From Pseudomonadota bacterium (lineage in GTDB: Bacteria; Pseudomonadota; Gammaproteobacteria; Burkholderiales; Burkholderiaceae_B): a stretch of DNA of 50,303 nt. Of the stretch, positions 41,895-50,272 are shown one piece after another. The DNA is taken from the NCBI GenBank assembly GCA_023387815.1, contig JAEWHK010000017.1:1-50303 (forward strand). Reading direction: 5' to 3'. The notes beneath the pieces are model-generated. The model did no database searches, was not told where the DNA came from, and saw only the letters and a list, made by a program, of their open reading frames with translations. Made by a program: the position numbers and the translations under genes. Position 1 is the first letter of the stretch. The number at the start of each line of letters is the position of its first letter.

Positions 41895-42488
41895 ATGCTG
41901 CAATTAAAAACAATATTTACAATTGGCATGCTGGCCGGTACGGTAATGCTGGCGGGCTGCTCAACTACCCCTCCAAAAAACGCCGAAGATATCTGCGAGA
42001 TTTTCCGGGAGAAACCAGACTGGCATACCGCTGCGCTGGATATGCAGAACAAATGGGGAGTGCCGGTACCTGTGCCATTTGCCATGATGTATCAGGAGTC
42101 ATCCTATCGTCAGGATGCCAAGCCGCCCAAAAATTATGTACTTTGGTTTATTCCCTGGGGGCGCGTCAGTTCTGCTTATGGTTATGCCCAGGCAAAAGAC
42201 GAAGTCTGGAGCGACTACGAACGTGAAATCGGGCATGGTGCCAGCCGTGACGATTTTGCCAACGCACTGGACTTCATGGGTTGGTACATTTCCAAAGCCC
42301 AGGTACTTAATGGCACATCAAAATGGGATGCCTACGGCCAGTATCTGAATTATCACGAAGGCTGGGGTGGGTATCGCCGCCAGACTTATCAGTCCAAAGC
42401 CTGGCTAATGAAGACTGCAGAGATCGTCCGAGCTCGCGCAGCACGTTACACCGCGCAATATAATGTCTGCCGGGCAGAACTAATGTAG
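41895..42488 (+). CDS. Lipoprotein with lytic transglycosylase-like domain
   Basis: This 197-residue exported lipoprotein has signal peptide and lipobox LAGC (Cys 22). The segment WGVPVPVPFAMMYQESSYR resembles the SLT-type lytic transglycosylase motif around the catalytic glutamate, here E68. AYGYAQAKDEVW may replace the usual GLMQ motif, and YHEGWGGYRR resembles the later tyrosine motif. It could cleave or bind peptidoglycan, but the motifs are atypical. AGGTGA precedes the ATG, and TACAAT at 41855-41860 is a candidate -10. It converges with the BenE-type gene. Confidence 0.8.
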   Translation: MLQLKTIFTIGMLAGTVMLAGCSTTPPKNAEDICEIFREKPDWHTAALDMQNKWGVPVPVPFAMMYQESSYRQDAKPPKNYVLWFIPWGRVSSAYGYAQAKDEVWSDYEREIGHGASRDDFANALDFMGWYISKAQVLNGTSKWDAYGQYLNYHEGWGGYRRQTYQSKAWLMKTAEIVRARAARYTAQYNVCRAELM

Positions 42489-42497
42489 TCTTGCGCT

Positions 42498-43688
42498 CTA
42501 TGCGTGCGCGATACGCTTCCAGTTCAGAATGGCATAAGCGATCACGCCGGCAATCAGCCCCCAGAATGCCGAGCCCACTCCGAAGAATGACACGCCTGAG
42601 GCTGTCATCAGAAACGTGACAACCCCGGCTTCGCGCTCCGATTCATCCGCCACCGCTCCAGCCAGGCCCGAGGAAAGTGCACCTAGCAAGGCCAGCCCGG
42701 CCAGCGAGGCAACAAATGTTTCCGGAATGGCGATGAACAGGGTGGTGACCACAGTGGCAAATAAGCCAAAGAAGATATAAAGCACCCCGCAGACAACAGC
42801 GGCGACATAACGTCGATGAGGATCGGGATGCGCCTGCGGCCCGGTACACATGGCTGCCGTAATTGCAGCGAGCGTGGTACCGTGTAAGCCGAATGGGGCG
42901 AACAGGATAGTAGATATGCCGGTTGTTGTAATGAGCGGAGATATCGGCGTGTGATGATAGCCACTGGATTGCAGAACAGCGACCCCCGGTGCGTATTGGG
43001 AAGCCAGTGCGACAAAGGCCAAAGGGATACCTACACCGATCAGGGCAGGAAGAGAAAGACCCGGTGCGGTGAATTCAGGAATGACAAAATGAAAGCTGAG
43101 CATGCTTGTGTTCAGTTGTCCAAGAATCATACTGATGACAATGCCGGTCAGCAGCGCCGCCAGCACGGCATAGCGCGGAAAGAAGCGCTTGATGACTAGA
43201 TACGCAAGCACAATGGGCAGTACTAGCATGGGCGCCTTCTGCATGGAAACAAACAGATGCGCGCCGAAGACAAACAGAATCCCCGCGAGCATGCCGGACA
43301 CAATGCTGCGCGGTATGTGTTGCATCATTCTTGAGAACAGGCCGCTGACACCAAGCAGAACAACCAGCGCAGCCGCAAAAATATAGGCGCCGATAACGTC
43401 GTTGTAAGAATAGTTGGGAAGCGCGTCAATCAGCAGGGCAGCACCGCCCGTTGAGAAGGCGCAGACGATGGGGGTGCGGTAACGAATACTGAGCCAGAGG
43501 CCGCAAGCGCCACTGGTGATAGACATGGCCCAGATCCAGCTGGTCAACTGCTCCTGGCTCAGGCCGCCTGTTTTTGCTGCCTGAATGATAATGGCCACGG
43601 GTCCGGTCAGGGAGACCAGGACAGTGATGACTCCTGCAACGAATGCGGACGCCGAAAAATCTTTTCTGAATTGTTGCCACGCATTCAT
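42498..43688 (-). CDS. BenE family benzoate/proton symporter-like transporter
   Basis: This 396-residue inner-membrane protein has about 12 helices. It matches the BenE family: FVAGVITVLVSLTGPVAI, TSGACGLWLSIRYRTPIV, AFSTGGAALL, IPRSIVSGMLAGILFVFG, and APFGLHGTTLAAITAAMCTGP. Characterised members import benzoate with protons. No benzoate degradation gene is nearby, so the substrate is uncertain. It lies 18 bases downstream of lexA on the same strand and may be partly co-transcribed with it. Confidence 0.92.
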   Translation of the reverse strand: MNAWQQFRKDFSASAFVAGVITVLVSLTGPVAIIIQAAKTGGLSQEQLTSWIWAMSITSGACGLWLSIRYRTPIVCAFSTGGAALLIDALPNYSYNDVIGAYIFAAALVVLLGVSGLFSRMMQHIPRSIVSGMLAGILFVFGAHLFVSMQKAPMLVLPIVLAYLVIKRFFPRYAVLAALLTGIVISMILGQLNTSMLSFHFVIPEFTAPGLSLPALIGVGIPLAFVALASQYAPGVAVLQSSGYHHTPISPLITTTGISTILFAPFGLHGTTLAAITAAMCTGPQAHPDPHRRYVAAVVCGVLYIFFGLFATVVTTLFIAIPETFVASLAGLALLGALSSGLAGAVADESEREAGVVTFLMTASGVSFFGVGSAFWGLIAGVIAYAILNWKRIAHA

Positions 43689-43706
43689 AAATGCACCGAA
43701 AGGGAA

Positions 43707-44390
43707 TCAGTGCAGATTATGCGGCCTGATCAGACCTACTGCAATCCCTTCGATCGCAAAATCGTTTTCGTCGGTAACAATGATGGGAGAAAATTCGTCG
43801 TTCTCGGGCAGCAGTTCAATGACCCGCCCCTTGCGACTAAAGCGTTTCACAGTGACTTCGTCATCAATACGCGCCACCACGACCTGTCCGTTGCGGGCAT
43901 CCTGCGAGCGCTTGACCGCCAGCAGGTCGCCATCCATGATGCCGATATTCTGCATACTCTGACCTTTCACGGTAAGCAGATAATCGGGCTGCTGTTCGAA
44001 CAGAGAAGGGTCTAATGTGAGTTCGCGATGGATATGTTCTGTCGCCAGAATTGGGCTGCCCGCTGCAACTTTACCCACTACAGGCAACAGCAATTGACGC
44101 AGAGCGTTTGCCAGCGAAACGCCGCTGCTGCTCGGAGCATCTGCGGCGACCGCAACCGCGCTGCCTGTATCGGAATCTTCCACCAGACGTATACCGCGAG
44201 AGGCACCGGCGGTAAGGGTAATGGCGCCTTTTCGGGCCAGGGCACGAAGATGATCTTCTGCGGCGTTGGGAGACTTGAAACCGAGTGCCGATGCGATTTC
44301 TGCGCGCGTGGGCGGAAAGCCGGTGCGTTCAACCGCAGATTTAATCAGATTGAGAATTTCCTGCTGACGCGCGGTGAGTTTCAGGCTCAT
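43707..44390 (-). CDS. lexA: LexA repressor
   Basis: This 227-residue SOS repressor and self-cleaving protease has a winged-helix DNA-binding domain at 1-68 (LTARQQEILNLIKSAVE, PPTRAEIASALGFKS). The cleavage site is Ala110-Gly111 (VAAGSP), the catalytic serine is S145 (GQSMQNIGI) and the lysine is K182 (TVKRF). The linker (about 70-100) is longer than in E. coli, as in other Burkholderiales. The start at 44390 has GAGGAAAC directly in front; the frame is open 33 codons further. A perfect LexA box lies upstream, so it represses itself. Confidence 0.97.
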   Translation of the reverse strand: MSLKLTARQQEILNLIKSAVERTGFPPTRAEIASALGFKSPNAAEDHLRALARKGAITLTAGASRGIRLVEDSDTGSAVAVAADAPSSSGVSLANALRQLLLPVVGKVAAGSPILATEHIHRELTLDPSLFEQQPDYLLTVKGQSMQNIGIMDGDLLAVKRSQDARNGQVVVARIDDEVTVKRFSRKGRVIELLPENDEFSPIIVTDENDFAIEGIAVGLIRPHNLH

Positions 44391-44434
44391 GTTTCCTCGT
44401 AATCGACGTGACGAATAATGAAAGCGAATAAAAA

Positions 44435-44460
44435 ACGGACTGTATATATATACAGTCCGT
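44435..44460 (-). promoter_or_regulatory. LexA box (SOS box) of lexA in a 26-bp perfect palindrome
   Basis: The core at 44440-44455 is CTGTATATATATACAG, a full match to CTG-N10-CAG with the preferred T and A at the inner positions. Symmetry extends to 44435-44460 (half-site ACGGACTGTATAT). It is centred about 57 bases before the lexA start and can overlap the -10 of lexA. Expected to bind LexA tightly. Confidence 0.93.
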
Positions 44461-44539
44461 ATTCTGCCGCATTCATCTCCGAATGGCAAGCATTTTCGAT
44501 CAAAAAACGCCTGCAGCCCGCAGATTTACGTGATGCTGC

Positions 44540-45739
44540 CTACAAAACAGCGGCAATGGCCGTCACAACGCTGTCAATGTTATGGCTGTTGAGGGCGGCC
44601 ACGCAGATTCGGCCGCCGCTGACAGCATAAATACCGTGGTCGTTGCGCAGACGATCTACCTGGTCTTTGGTCAGGCCGGAATAGGAGAACATACCGCGCT
44701 GAGCCATCACAAAGCTGAAGTCCTGCTGGGCACCAGCGGCGGCCAGCTTATCGGTCAGTTGCTTGCGCATATCGCGGATACGCTCGCGCATCTGGCCAAG
44801 CTCGGTTTCCCATTGCGCAAACAGTTCGGGTGTGTTCAGAATCTGGGCTACCACTGTACCGCCGTGTGTGGGCGGGTTGGAATAATTGGTGCGGATAACA
44901 CGCTTGATCTGGCTCAGCACCCGGGCTGCTTCGTCACGATCTGCGGTCACGACCGTGAGTGCGCCCACGCGTTCACCGTAAAGCGAGAATGATTTGGAGA
45001 ATGAAGAGCTCACGAACATGGACATGCCCAGATCAGCAAAAAGGCGGACCACGGCCGCATCCTGCTCCAGACCGTCACCGAAACCCTGATAGGCAATATC
45101 CAGGAACGGAACCAGCTTGCGTTCTTTGATGATATTCGCGATCTGTGTCCACTGTTCCAGGCTAGGATCAACGCCAGTCGGGTTGTGGCAGCACGCATGC
45201 AGAACCACAATAGAGCCTTCGGGCATGGCTTTGACCGAGGACACAAAGCCGTCAAAGTTCAGGCCGTGTGTTTTGGGATCGTAATAAGCGTAGGTTTCAA
45301 CCTTGAAACCGGCACGCTCAAAAAGCGCACGGTGATTTTCCCAACTTGGGTCGCTGATATAAACCGTAGATTCCGGCTGAAGCTGCTTGAGGAAATCTGC
45401 GCCGATTTTCAGGGCGCCGGTTCCTCCCAGGGCCTGGAAGGTGAGGGCGCGACCATCGGTGATGACTGCCGCATCTTTTCCGAAAAGCAGTTCCTGCGCG
45501 CCTTTGTTGTAGGTACCGATACCTTCAATAGGCAGATATCCGCGGGCGGCATGAGCAGCCACGCGCTGGCGTTCGGCTTCCTGAACTGCCTTGAGCAGCG
45601 GGATTTTGCCGTTATCATCGTAATAAACGCCTACACCCAGATTCACCTTGGTGTCTCGGGTATCGGCATTGTATTGTTCATTCAGACCCAGAATGGGATC
45701 ACGGGGAGCGAGCTCGACAGCGTTGAAAAGAGTGGTCAT
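44540..45739 (-). CDS. Class I aspartate/aromatic amino acid aminotransferase
   Basis: This 399-residue PLP enzyme exchanges amino groups between aspartate or aromatic amino acids and 2-oxoglutarate. Signatures are FNAVELAPRDPILGLNEQYN, KVNLGVGVYYDDNG, CCHNPTGVDPS, DIAYQGFGDG, the PLP-lysine in SSSFSKSFSLYGERVG, and the substrate arginine in GGRICVAALN. Length and motif set fit the AspC/TyrB group; the choice between the two is not possible here. The start at 45739 is preferred to a longer open frame because family members begin here. It is divergent from uvrB, as is common in Burkholderiales. Confidence 0.94.
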   Translation of the reverse strand: MTTLFNAVELAPRDPILGLNEQYNADTRDTKVNLGVGVYYDDNGKIPLLKAVQEAERQRVAAHAARGYLPIEGIGTYNKGAQELLFGKDAAVITDGRALTFQALGGTGALKIGADFLKQLQPESTVYISDPSWENHRALFERAGFKVETYAYYDPKTHGLNFDGFVSSVKAMPEGSIVVLHACCHNPTGVDPSLEQWTQIANIIKERKLVPFLDIAYQGFGDGLEQDAAVVRLFADLGMSMFVSSSFSKSFSLYGERVGALTVVTADRDEAARVLSQIKRVIRTNYSNPPTHGGTVVAQILNTPELFAQWETELGQMRERIRDMRKQLTDKLAAAGAQQDFSFVMAQRGMFSYSGLTKDQVDRLRNDHGIYAVSGGRICVAALNSHNIDSVVTAIAAVL

Positions 45740-45840
45740 CTTTAGAAATGGGAGTAAGGTTGCAGTGAAGGTCAAATAAAGAGGATAATGGAAGATTGTA
45801 CGCTTAAATCCGTGCCAATTTAACCCCTGGATCACAATCT

Positions 45841-47862
45841 ATGAGCGAAGCAGGATTTCTCGAGTTTCCCGACAGCCCGTTTCAGCTATATCAACCTTAT
45901 CCTCCCGCGGGTGACCAGCCCGCAGCCATCGAAGCACTCACGCAGGGCGTAGAAGATGGCCTGATGTATCAGACGTTGCTTGGCGTAACCGGATCCGGCA
46001 AAACCTACACCATGGCTAATGTCATTGCGCGACTGGGCCGGCCAGCGCTGGTGCTTGCACCCAACAAAACGCTGGCAGCCCAGTTGTATTCGGAATTTCG
46101 CGAATTCTTTCCTCGCAATGCCGTCGAATATTTTGTTTCCTACTACGACTACTATCAGCCCGAGGCCTACGTACCGACGCGCGACCTGTTCATTGAAAAG
46201 GATTCGTCCATTAATGAACATATCGAACAGATGCGACTTTCGGCGACCAAGAGTCTGCTTGAAAGGCGCGATACGATCATTGTGGGAACGGTTTCCTGTA
46301 TCTACGGTATCGGTAATCCGGGTGACTATCACGCCATGGTACTGGTTCTGCGCACGGGCGACAGGACGCCACGACAGGAAATTCTGGCACGCCTGGTTTC
46401 CATGCAATATGAGCGTAATGACGTGGATTTTTCACGAGGCACATTCCGGGTGCGAGGTGAAGTCATCGATATCTTCCCGGCCGAGAGTGCAGAACTGGCG
46501 GTGCGTCTGAGCCTGTTTGACGATGAGCTGGAAAGCATAGATCTGTTCGATCCGCTCACGGGCAAAATTCGCCAGCGGGTTCCCAGATTTACGGTTTATC
46601 CGAGCTCGCATTATGTCACTCCGCGTGATACGGTGCTGCGCGCAATTGAAACCATCAAGGAGGAACTGCGCGACCGGACCAAATTCTTTGTGGACAACAA
46701 TCAGCTTGTCGAGGCGCAGCGAATTGAACAGCGTACCCGCTTTGACATCGAAATGCTTCAGGAGCTGGGGTTCTGCAAGGGCATCGAGAATTATTCGCGC
46801 CATTTGTCGGGCGCTGCGCCGGGCGAACCGCCTCCAACGCTGATTGATTACCTGCCTCAGGATGCCCTGATGTTTTTCGACGAGAGTCACTGGATGATGG
46901 GTCAGCTGCGCGCCATGTACCGCGGTGACCGTTCGCGCAAGGAGACCCTGGTCCAGTTCGGGTTCCGTCTGCCGTCGGCCATGGACAATCGACCGCTCAA
47001 GATGGAGGAGTTCGAGCAGCGTATCCGGCAAAGCATTTTCGTGTCGGCCACGCCGTCCGATTATGAAAACGAACATTCAGATAATGTGGTGCGACAGGTC
47101 GTGCGACCTACCGGGCTGGTCGATCCCATGGTCGAAGTTCGACCCGCGCTGACGCAGGTAGACGACCTGCTGGGCGAAGCAAAGCTGCGTGTGGAGCTGG
47201 GCGAGCGTATTCTGGTGACCACGCTGACCAAGCGCATGGCCGAAGATCTCACCGACTATCTGACAGAAAACGGCATGAAAGTGCGCTACCTTCATTCGGA
47301 TATCGACACGGTAGAGCGGGTGGAAATCATTCGGGACCTTAGACTCGGGCATTTCGATATCCTGGTCGGTATCAACCTGCTACGGGAAGGCCTGGATATC
47401 CCTGAAGTCTCGCTGGTTGCGATTCTGGATGCTGACAAAGAAGGCTTTCTGCGCTCCGAGCGCAGTCTCATACAGACAATTGGTCGTGCAGCCAGAAACC
47501 TGAATGGCAAGGCGATTCTTTATGCAGACCGAATTACCGATTCCATGCATCGCGCCATGGAGGAAACTGAGAAGCGACGCAACCTGCAACTTGCTTTCAA
47601 TGAGGAACACGGCATCACGCCACAAGGCGTGCGCAAATCGGTGCGTGAAATGATTGATGGCGTCATTCAGGATGCGCCAGAGGTTCAGGCAGAAGAGGAA
47701 ATTCGCCTGGAAGCACTGCTCATGGACGAAAAAGCGCTGGCCAGAGAAATCCGCAAGCTGGAAAAACAAATGCAGGATCACGCACGCAACCTCGAATTTG
47801 AACAGGCCGCTGCGGCCCGCGATCAACTCAATACGCTCAAGGAGAAGGTATTGCTTCGCTGA
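45841..47862 (+). CDS. uvrB: Excinuclease ABC subunit B
   Basis: This 673-residue damage-verifying helicase-like subunit belongs to nucleotide excision repair. Walker A GVTGSGKT is at 48-55; the beta-hairpin region YYDYYQPEAYVPTRDLF inserts into DNA. DESHWMMGQLRAMY is motif II, and the C-terminal helicase motifs include HSDIDTVERVEIIRDLR and QTIGRAARNLNGKAILYAD. The terminal UVR motif (about 635-670, LEKQMQDHARNLEFEQAA) contacts UvrC. The length is normal. No LexA box was seen in the 101-base divergent region. Confidence 0.98.
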   Translation: MSEAGFLEFPDSPFQLYQPYPPAGDQPAAIEALTQGVEDGLMYQTLLGVTGSGKTYTMANVIARLGRPALVLAPNKTLAAQLYSEFREFFPRNAVEYFVSYYDYYQPEAYVPTRDLFIEKDSSINEHIEQMRLSATKSLLERRDTIIVGTVSCIYGIGNPGDYHAMVLVLRTGDRTPRQEILARLVSMQYERNDVDFSRGTFRVRGEVIDIFPAESAELAVRLSLFDDELESIDLFDPLTGKIRQRVPRFTVYPSSHYVTPRDTVLRAIETIKEELRDRTKFFVDNNQLVEAQRIEQRTRFDIEMLQELGFCKGIENYSRHLSGAAPGEPPPTLIDYLPQDALMFFDESHWMMGQLRAMYRGDRSRKETLVQFGFRLPSAMDNRPLKMEEFEQRIRQSIFVSATPSDYENEHSDNVVRQVVRPTGLVDPMVEVRPALTQVDDLLGEAKLRVELGERILVTTLTKRMAEDLTDYLTENGMKVRYLHSDIDTVERVEIIRDLRLGHFDILVGINLLREGLDIPEVSLVAILDADKEGFLRSERSLIQTIGRAARNLNGKAILYADRITDSMHRAMEETEKRRNLQLAFNEEHGITPQGVRKSVREMIDGVIQDAPEVQAEEEIRLEALLMDEKALAREIRKLEKQMQDHARNLEFEQAAAARDQLNTLKEKVLLR

Positions 47863-48012
47863 AACATGACTGATACTACGGGTGAAGTTTCAATGGGTAT
47901 CCGGTTTTTCCGGGCGATTGAATAATTTATTCGGCAATATCGGCGGGTGTAAGCTGGCTATAAAACAGGTTATGATACAGTCCGTTTTTCAACAAGTCTG
48001 ATCCGGCAAAAA

Positions 48013-48522
48013 ATGCGAGTGAACTCCTTCAGCAAACAATTTATTGCGCTTATCGCCCTGGTAACGGTATTGAGCGTCATTATTGTTGGATATGTAGAAA
48101 AGCAGGTTGTAGAGGCTCCCGATGCGCCGGTTCCCGCCAAACAGGCTGCTGAAGAAAAACATAACGAAGCGCTCATCAACTCGCTCACCAATATGACGCA
48201 GAGTGTTCGCTTCCCGCTCAACGAACATTCCATCATCTATACCGGTTATATCATGGGTGCCGGGTATTCTTCCTATCAGTTTCGCGCCTTCAAGGATCAG
48301 AAGCTGAAGGTCAACCTCAAAGGCGATCCCTCCATAGAGCTGGCTCTGTTTGGTCAGGAAACCTATTCTTTGCAGCGCGACACCGAATATGTGATTCCAT
48401 CCGAAGGCTTATATGAACTGCGCGTGCTGTTCAAAACGGACATGGAATCGCGCCAGGAGCAGGCGGCCATTGCACACAAGGCAACACCCGTTCCCTATAC
48501 AGTCACAATTAATCTGCAATAA
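48013..48522 (+). CDS. Hypothetical exported or membrane-anchored protein
   Basis: I do not recognise this 169-residue protein. It has one N-terminal hydrophobic helix (about 9-27, FIALIALVTVLSVIIVGYV), an uncleaved signal anchor or signal peptide. An Ala/Pro/Glu linker follows. A periplasmic domain (about 60-169) is rich in beta-strand pattern, ending VPYTVTINLQ, similar in texture to pre-peptidase C-terminal or jelly-roll domains. That resemblance is only by eye. TATGAT at 47971-47976 may be its -10. It lies between uvrB and rdgC and converges with rdgC. Confidence 0.75.
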   Translation: MRVNSFSKQFIALIALVTVLSVIIVGYVEKQVVEAPDAPVPAKQAAEEKHNEALINSLTNMTQSVRFPLNEHSIIYTGYIMGAGYSSYQFRAFKDQKLKVNLKGDPSIELALFGQETYSLQRDTEYVIPSEGLYELRVLFKTDMESRQEQAAIAHKATPVPYTVTINLQ

Positions 48523-48673
48523 GCGCTCGGCCAGAGCCTGTTCCCGAACCCCGTCAGAACGAATGATGCGTCAGCAATGGCGGCAAAAATGGCGCGGAAG
48601 ATAGCTCAGGTTCTTGATGAACTGTCCCCTGAGACAACCGCGCCTGTCTTCACCTATTTTGTCTTCAGCTATT

Positions 48674-49579
48674 TTATTTGGCGGACTGTTTTTCCCCGCC
48701 CAGAGCCTCAACGAGTGCACCCAGCAATCCCGCCAGCTCGGCAGTCATCAGCGTCATGTCTGCGTCAAAACGCTCTTCATCGTCCATGGCAGAGAGGTCC
48801 TGATTTTCCTTGAGGATATCCAGCGGTGCGATACGCTTGATAATCAGGTTGTCTGCCAGAACAAAGGAAATACGGTCTGACCAGGTCAGAGCCAGCTTGG
48901 TACACTGTTTCCCGGACTGAATATGTTTTTGTACATCTTCCTTTTCGGGACTCTGGCGCACGTAGCGAATCGTGGCCTTGTTCTCCGATGAGGACTGCAG
49001 TTCGGTATCCTGATCGATGGAAAACATGGCAGGCGCTTCGTCTGCGAGCAGCCATTCGGTCATGGCCGCGGCAGGAGATTGTTCCGTATAAAGGCTTTTC
49101 AAGGGCAGGGGATCAATGACCTTGGCCAGCGCGCCAATGACTTCGTCGGCCTTGGTACCGGAGGCTGCATCAATTACCAGCCAGTGATTGCGCGTATCAA
49201 TCCACACACGGGTATCACGGAAAATGCTGAATGCTTTGGGCAACAGCGTTTCTGTTACCTGTTCCTTGATTTCGCGCATTTGCTTGCGACCGGGTTTGTA
49301 CCCTTGCTGTTCTTCGATTTCCTGGGCCCGGGCACGCGTAAACTGGTTGATGACCGTTGCCGGCAGCAGCTTTTTCTCTATGCGCAAAGAGAGAAGGTAT
49401 TGTCCGCTAATGGCGTGCGCCAGCATGCCGTTTTCCCTGGCGGGGACCCATCCCATGCTGTTCATATCCGATTTATTGCCAGGAACGAAGGCGCCTTTTG
49501 CAAGCTTCTCTTCGAGCTCTTCCTGCGTGGGTTTCCAGTCGGCAGACAGCCGGTAAACGCTCAGATTCTTAAACCACAT
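48674..49579 (-). CDS. rdgC: Recombination-associated protein RdgC
   Basis: This 301-residue nucleoid-associated protein forms rings around double-stranded DNA and, in E. coli, limits RecA action. Signatures are MWFKNLSVYRLS, GWVPARENGMLAHAISGQYLL, IEKKLLPATVINQF, a GRKQMREIKEQVTETLLPKAF stretch (split here only by my reading), VWIDTRNHWLVIDAAS, and the long acidic C-terminus. The length equals the family norm of about 300. It is divergent from recA with 693 bases between, so the regulator and its target are neighbours. Confidence 0.95.
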   Translation of the reverse strand: MWFKNLSVYRLSADWKPTQEELEEKLAKGAFVPGNKSDMNSMGWVPARENGMLAHAISGQYLLSLRIEKKLLPATVINQFTRARAQEIEEQQGYKPGRKQMREIKEQVTETLLPKAFSIFRDTRVWIDTRNHWLVIDAASGTKADEVIGALAKVIDPLPLKSLYTEQSPAAAMTEWLLADEAPAMFSIDQDTELQSSSENKATIRYVRQSPEKEDVQKHIQSGKQCTKLALTWSDRISFVLADNLIIKRIAPLDILKENQDLSAMDDEERFDADMTLMTAELAGLLGALVEALGGEKQSAK

Positions 49580-49800
49580 ACTTTTACGCCAAAAGCGACC
49601 ATTGTACCGGCTATCCGGGATGCAAGCACGTCACTGCAGCGGCGACAACCGTAAAATATTGTGGTCTTTGCTGCGGCTGCCAAACGCGACTTAAAGGATG
49701 TTATCCAGGGTGCTCGTACAGAACTGGAACAGGGTTTTGTCAGGCACTGTTTGCGGGCACGGCTGCATGGATGAAGGGATATGGTTTTATTGTTCAGCCA

Positions 49801-49827
49801 AAAAAAAACCTGCCACGAGGGCAGGTT
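49801..49827 (-). terminator. Minus-strand intrinsic terminator without a known gene
   Basis: AACCTGCC (49807-49814) and GGCAGGTT (49820-49827) form an 8-bp stem with loop ACGAG. The eight A at 49801-49808 become a U tract for RNA read on the minus strand. The plus-strand side has no T tract, so it terminates minus-strand transcription, yet no minus-strand gene is recognised upstream of it. Confidence 0.75.
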
Positions 49828-49928
49828 AATACGGGTTTCAGTGCTGCAAATAACTTACGGGGTGCAACACTGGCTGATACTGGCGAAACGTCAAAAGGGG
49901 ATTGAAACTTGCCGTTTCGTCACCATCG
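49801..49928 (-). ncRNA. Candidate structured small RNA upstream of recA
   Basis: Three hairpins lie in series on the minus strand: CGAAACG (49884-49890) with CGTTTCG (49913-49919), GTGCTGCA (49841-49848) with TGCAACAC (49863-49870, one G-U), and the terminator at 49801-49827. A possible -10 (TATAGT on the minus strand, 49935-49940) would give an RNA of about 128 bases. The -35 is poor. No known RNA family is recognised, and it does not look like 6S RNA. It is a prediction only. Confidence 0.3.
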
Positions 49929-50021
49929 GTTGCGACTATAAAGCTTTCGCTCTGACAATGTCCTGAATCAAATTGGTATGGAAGAAACACTGAGAAAAAA
50001 ACTTTACAGAAAACAGGACTA

Positions 50022-50043
50022 CTGGGTAAATATACAGTATAAT
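50022..50043 (+). promoter_or_regulatory. LexA box and -10 element of recA
   Basis: CTGGGTAAATATACAG (50022-50037) fits CTG-N10-CAG; only the fourth base differs from the best CTGT-N8-ACAG form. It directly abuts a consensus -10 TATAAT (50038-50043), so bound LexA would block RNA polymerase. The -35 region (around 50015-50020) is weak. It lies about 230 bases before the recA ATG. Confidence 0.88.
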
Positions 50044-50272
50044 CGATCTCGATCATGCCTGTTGATCGTGAGTACAATAGCTGTACGCAGGAACAAGGTT
50101 GGAACAAAGTAATTACCGTCAGCCAAAAATGGCTGTATCGGCAGCGCGCTGGCTCCTATGCAGGCCGGGTATGTTAAAAATGCTGCTCCTTCGGTTTTTC
50201 CCACTTTGATTTCCCGCAGTTAACGAATATATTGCGACATCAGGTTTTTCCATTTAGTCACAAGGACCCTCC

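Larger units (their letters stand above)
49580..50272. other. Long divergent region between rdgC and recA
   Basis: Almost 700 bases without a convincing protein gene. It holds a minus-strand terminator with two more hairpins (49801-49928, possible small RNA), and the recA control region (LexA box 50022-50037, -10 50038-50043). The recA leader of about 220 bases has small hairpins GTACA-ATAGC-TGTAC (50072-50086) and CAGCCA-AAAA-TGGCTG (50120-50135). A minus-strand frame at 49838-50107 (89 codons) ends 11 bases before the terminator, but its composition (Cys/Phe/Ser-rich) is not protein-like. Confidence 0.5.

Noticed and set aside
39554..42000. Search for a duplicated tRNA-Leu 3' end as an attachment site
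   Set aside because: No second copy of the TCGCTCGCACCA end was found downstream, and no integrase gene is present.
47954..47968. A CTG...CAG pair before the gene at 48013 resembling a LexA box
   Set aside because: The spacing is nine bases, not ten, and the inner positions do not fit.
49891..49910. A GGGGATTGAAAC string resembling the end of some CRISPR repeats
   Set aside because: It occurs once only, with no spacers, second copy or cas genes.
49838..50107. An 89-codon minus-strand frame ending just before the orphan terminator
   Set aside because: The protein is rich in Cys, Phe and Ser without a domain pattern, has no ribosome-binding site, and runs antisense through the recA promoter. 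A small RNA explains the terminator better.
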